From Alistipes sp. (GTDB lineage Bacteria > Bacteroidota > Bacteroidia > Bacteroidales > Rikenellaceae), in the NCBI GenBank assembly GCA_029065825.1, contig JAIEHQ010000053.1, positions 1 through 35,503 of the forward strand: 35,503 bases of DNA, in the 5' to 3' direction. The position numbers and the translations under genes were made by a program. The notes beneath the pieces were generated by a model. The model was not told where the DNA came from. It did not search any database and saw only the letters and a program-made list of their open reading frames with translations. Of this stretch, positions 33,351 through 35,503 are shown one piece after another (within the stretch, counting starts at the first letter, position 1; each line of letters opens with the position of its first letter).

Positions 33351-34853
33351 ATGAATACGAATCTCAATCCCAACCCGCTGGTGCGTTTTCTGGGAAAACC
33401 GCAGCGCGAATTTACCAAGGCCGACCTGATCCGCTATATCGCGGAGAACGGCATCGAGATGGTCAATCTCCGTTACCCGGGGGCCGACGGCCGTCTGAAA
33501 ACGCTGAATTTCGTCATCAACGACGAGGCCTACCTGGAGAGCATCCTGACCTGCGGCGAACGTGTGGACGGTTCGAGCCTCTTCCCCTATATCGAGGCGG
33601 GAGCGAGCGACCTCTATGTCGTGCCCCGCTACAGAACCGCTTTCCTGAATCCTTTCAGCGAGATCCCGGCCGTCGATATTCTGTGCAGCTACTACACCAA
33701 GGAGGGGACTCCGCTGGAGATGTCGCCCGAATACACGCTGCGCAAGGCGCGCAAGGCGCTCCGTGAGGCGACGGGGCTGGATCTCGATGTCATGGGCGAG
33801 CTGGAGTTCTACGTGGTCGCTCCCGAGGAGGAGCTGTTCCAGGCCGACGACCAGCGCGGCTACCACGAATCGACCCCCTTCAACAAAGGGGCCGAGTTCC
33901 GCACGATGGCTATGAAGTACATAGCCGAGGCGGGCGGACAGATCAAGTACGGCCATTCGGAGGTGGGCAACTTCGCCAAAGAGGGGCTGAACTACGAACA
34001 GAACGAGATCGAGTTCCTGCCCACCGACCTGGAGTCGGCGGCCGACCAGCTGATGGTGGCCAAATGGATCATCCGCACGCTGGGCTACCGCTACGGTGTC
34101 GATGTCACCTTCGCGCCGAAGATCACCGTCGGCAAGGCGGGCAGCGGCCTGCATGTGCACACCCGCCTGATGAAGGAGGGGCGCAGCGCCACCGTCGAGA
34201 GCGACGGCTCCCTCTCGGAACATGCGCTCAAGGCCATCGCCGGCTACCTGAGTCTCGCTCCTTCGCTGACCGCCTTCGGCAACACCAATCCGACCTCCTA
34301 TTTCCGTCTGGTGCCCCATCAGGAGGCTCCGACCAACATTTGCTGGGGCGACCGCAACCGTTCGGTGCTGGTGCGGGTGCCGCTGGGCTGGAGCGCCGGA
34401 GCCAACCGCATGATCTGCGATGCCAATCCGCTCGAGCGGCCGGCCGATTTGGACGTGAGTCTCAAGCAGACCGTCGAGTTCCGCTGCCCGGACGGTTCGG
34501 CCGATATCTATCTGCTGCTGGCCGGGCTGGCCGTCGCCGCCCGCCACGGTTTCGAGATGGAGAACGGTGTGCAGTATGCGCGCGACCGGTATGTCGGCGT
34601 GAATATCTTCGACGAGAAGCACCGGGAGGTGCTGGAGCGCCTGAGCCAGCTGCCCGCCTCGTGCGAGGAGTCGGCCGCGCGCCTGGCCGAGCAGCGTGCC
34701 GTCTATGAGGCGCACGGGGTCTTCTCTCCGCGCCTGATCGACGGCCTGATCGGCAAGCTGGAGTCTTTCGCCGATGCCGATCTGCGGCGGGAATTGGGCG
34801 ATGACGACGCGAAGATCATGGAGCTGGTGCGCAAATACTTCTATTGCGGTTAG
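33351..34853 (+). CDS. Glutamine synthetase family protein, 500 aa
   Basis: Catalyses ATP-dependent ligation of ammonia to glutamate, or a related gamma-glutamyl ligation. Start at 33351 (MNTNLNPNPLVRFL); an in-frame ATG at 33183 lies upstream of the promoter box. Domain order is the glutamine synthetase N-terminal beta-grasp (about 20-110) and the catalytic barrel (about 115-490). Catalytic features: MGELEFYV and EQNEIEF metal-binding glutamates, GSGLHVHTRL, SYFRLVPHQEAP and NRSVLVRVP, and the final EFRCPDGSAD. Length is near that of type I enzymes, but SYFRLVPH replaces the usual SYKRLVPG, and no adenylylation-site motif was recognised. It could be a true GlnA or a relative acting on another amine. 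Confidence 0.9.
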   Translation: MNTNLNPNPLVRFLGKPQREFTKADLIRYIAENGIEMVNLRYPGADGRLKTLNFVINDEAYLESILTCGERVDGSSLFPYIEAGASDLYVVPRYRTAFLNPFSEIPAVDILCSYYTKEGTPLEMSPEYTLRKARKALREATGLDLDVMGELEFYVVAPEEELFQADDQRGYHESTPFNKGAEFRTMAMKYIAEAGGQIKYGHSEVGNFAKEGLNYEQNEIEFLPTDLESAADQLMVAKWIIRTLGYRYGVDVTFAPKITVGKAGSGLHVHTRLMKEGRSATVESDGSLSEHALKAIAGYLSLAPSLTAFGNTNPTSYFRLVPHQEAPTNICWGDRNRSVLVRVPLGWSAGANRMICDANPLERPADLDVSLKQTVEFRCPDGSADIYLLLAGLAVAARHGFEMENGVQYARDRYVGVNIFDEKHREVLERLSQLPASCEESAARLAEQRAVYEAHGVFSPRLIDGLIGKLESFADADLRRELGDDDAKIMELVRKYFYCG

Positions 34854-34877
34854 CCTCCGCAGCCGGAAAGTCGGGCG

Positions 34878-34915
34878 GGAGCGGGGAATTCCGGGTTGCC
34901 GGAACTCCCCGCTCC
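34878..34915 (+). terminator. Hairpin after the glutamine synthetase family gene
   Basis: A 17-bp stem with one mismatch (34878-34894 with 34899-34915) and loop GTTG follows the stop by 24 nt. There is no T-run behind it, so it may be a processed 3' end rather than a classical terminator. Confidence 0.55.
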
Positions 34916-34966
34916 TGTCGTTGCGGCGGCCGCGGGCGGGGCGGGGGTCATTTATTTCCGCTTCGA

Positions 34967-34998
34967 TTTCGATTGTTGAGGGCTTTTGTCTATCTTTG
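34967..34998 (+). promoter_or_regulatory. Promoter of prfA: TTTC -33 and TATCTTTG -7
   Basis: TTTC (34967-34970, one base off TTTG) and TATCTTTG (34991-34998) are 20 nt apart; the leader to the prfA start is short, about 15 nt. Confidence 0.75.
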
Positions 34999-35017
34999 TC
35001 CCCAAACGCAAGACTTT

Positions 35018-35503
35018 ATGGCAGACAATTCGATACTTATCCGACTCGACGGCCTGAAACTCAAATACGAGGAGATCGGCCAGAAACTGACCGATCCCGA
35101 AGTGATCGCCGACGTGAAGCAGTTCGTGCAGCTCAACAAGGAGTACAAGGAGCTGGAACCGATCATCGCCTCGTCGGAGCGCTACCGCACCGCCATCGCC
35201 AACCTGGCCGAGGCCAAGGACGTGCTGGCCAACGACAAGGACGAGGAGATGCGCGAGATGGCCCGCGAGGAGATCGCCGCGCTCGAACCGGCGATCGAGG
35301 GGCTGGAGGAGGAGATCAAGCTGCTGCTCATCCCCAAGGATCCGCAGGATGCGAAGAACGCCATCGTCGAGATTCGCGGCGGTACGGGCGGCGACGAGGC
35401 GGCCCTCTTCGCCGGCGACCTGATGCGCATGTACACCAAATACATCGAGACGAAGGGGTGGCGCTACGAAGTGACCTCGTTCTCCGAAGGCACGGCCGGC
35501 GGA
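35018..35503 (+). CDS. prfA: Peptide chain release factor 1 (RF1), 5' part only
   Basis: The frame opens at ATG 35018 and runs without a stop to the window edge (162 codons). The N-terminal helical domain (MADNSILIRLDGLKLKYEEI, then charged helices with long Glu/Lys runs) leads into the conserved RF1 segment EIRGGTGGDEAALFAGDLMR and FSEGTAGG. RF1 recognises UAA and UAG and triggers peptide release; the GGQ catalytic motif and the codon-recognising PxT motif would lie beyond the edge. RF2 is excluded because it normally begins differently and has no GGTGGDEA with this context; the choice is not absolute. It is therefore partial by window truncation, not by mutation. Confidence 0.9.
   Translation, partial: MADNSILIRLDGLKLKYEEIGQKLTDPEVIADVKQFVQLNKEYKELEPIIASSERYRTAIANLAEAKDVLANDKDEEMREMAREEIAALEPAIEGLEEEIKLLLIPKDPQDAKNAIVEIRGGTGGDEAALFAGDLMRMYTKYIETKGWRYEVTSFSEGTAGG

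Overview
The window reads as a high-GC member of the Bacteroidales, most likely Alistipes or a close relative in the Rikenellaceae (inference from composition and gene types, not from a marker-gene match). Support: many genes are preceded by the Bacteroidota promoter signature TAnnTTTG, several with a TTTG -33 element 19-20 nt upstream. Shine-Dalgarno motifs are essentially absent, with one striking exception at infC. There are lipoproteins with acidic residues after the lipobox cysteine, a TonB energy transducer, an OprP/OprO-type porin, and Bacteroidota families such as DUF4954. Nearly all of it is G+C rich; one island around 7.08-7.57 kb is only about one third G+C.

Layout. 1-4.6 kb (+): an M13 metallopeptidase lipoprotein, an unrecognised lipoprotein and a porin, mostly single units with their own terminators or promoters. 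4.6-6.1 kb (-): rlmN followed by an exported thioredoxin. 6.3-11.3 kb (+): TonB, an AT-rich orphan membrane protein, hflX, upp and an LTA-synthase-like alkaline-phosphatase-superfamily membrane enzyme whose last 17 codons are cut off by an in-frame TAG. 11.4-17.2 kb (+): PcrA/UvrD helicase, murG, an NrnA-like DHH phosphoesterase and a LysR regulator. 17.2-20.1 kb (-): a three-gene unit of LuxE-like acyl-activating enzyme, Stealth-type sugar phosphotransferase and GT2 glycosyltransferase, suggesting surface-glycan modification. 20.4-24.6 kb (+): pdxA, two tiny membrane proteins, thrS and infC (AUA start with a strong Shine-Dalgarno), without the usual rpmI-rplT behind it. 24.9-32.4 kb (-): a tightly packed run of seven genes, transcribed as kinase-WG, DUF4954, VWA, pseudokinase-WG, trxB, rnz, TrmH-family methyltransferase. 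32.5-33.1 kb (-): a SlyD-like FKBP. 33.35 kb to the end (+): a glutamine synthetase family gene and the 5' part of prfA.

Most interesting region: 27.65-32.44 kb. Two homologous proteins, each a kinase-like domain plus C-terminal WG repeats, flank a DUF4954 left-handed beta-helix protein and a VWA protein with a complete MIDAS. One homologue keeps the kinase catalytic residues; the other has lost the lysine, the catalytic aspartate and the DFG-like aspartate, and carries a G9 tract in its coding sequence. Overlapping starts and stops indicate coupled translation. This looks like an undescribed phospho-signalling or scaffold module and is the best candidate for a new system here.

No tRNA, rRNA, CRISPR array, transposase or phage gene was seen. 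No gap between genes exceeds 300 bases; the longest (24645-24932, 33070-33350, 20140-20396, 3188-3441 and 2148-2398) hold the terminators, promoters and repeats listed.
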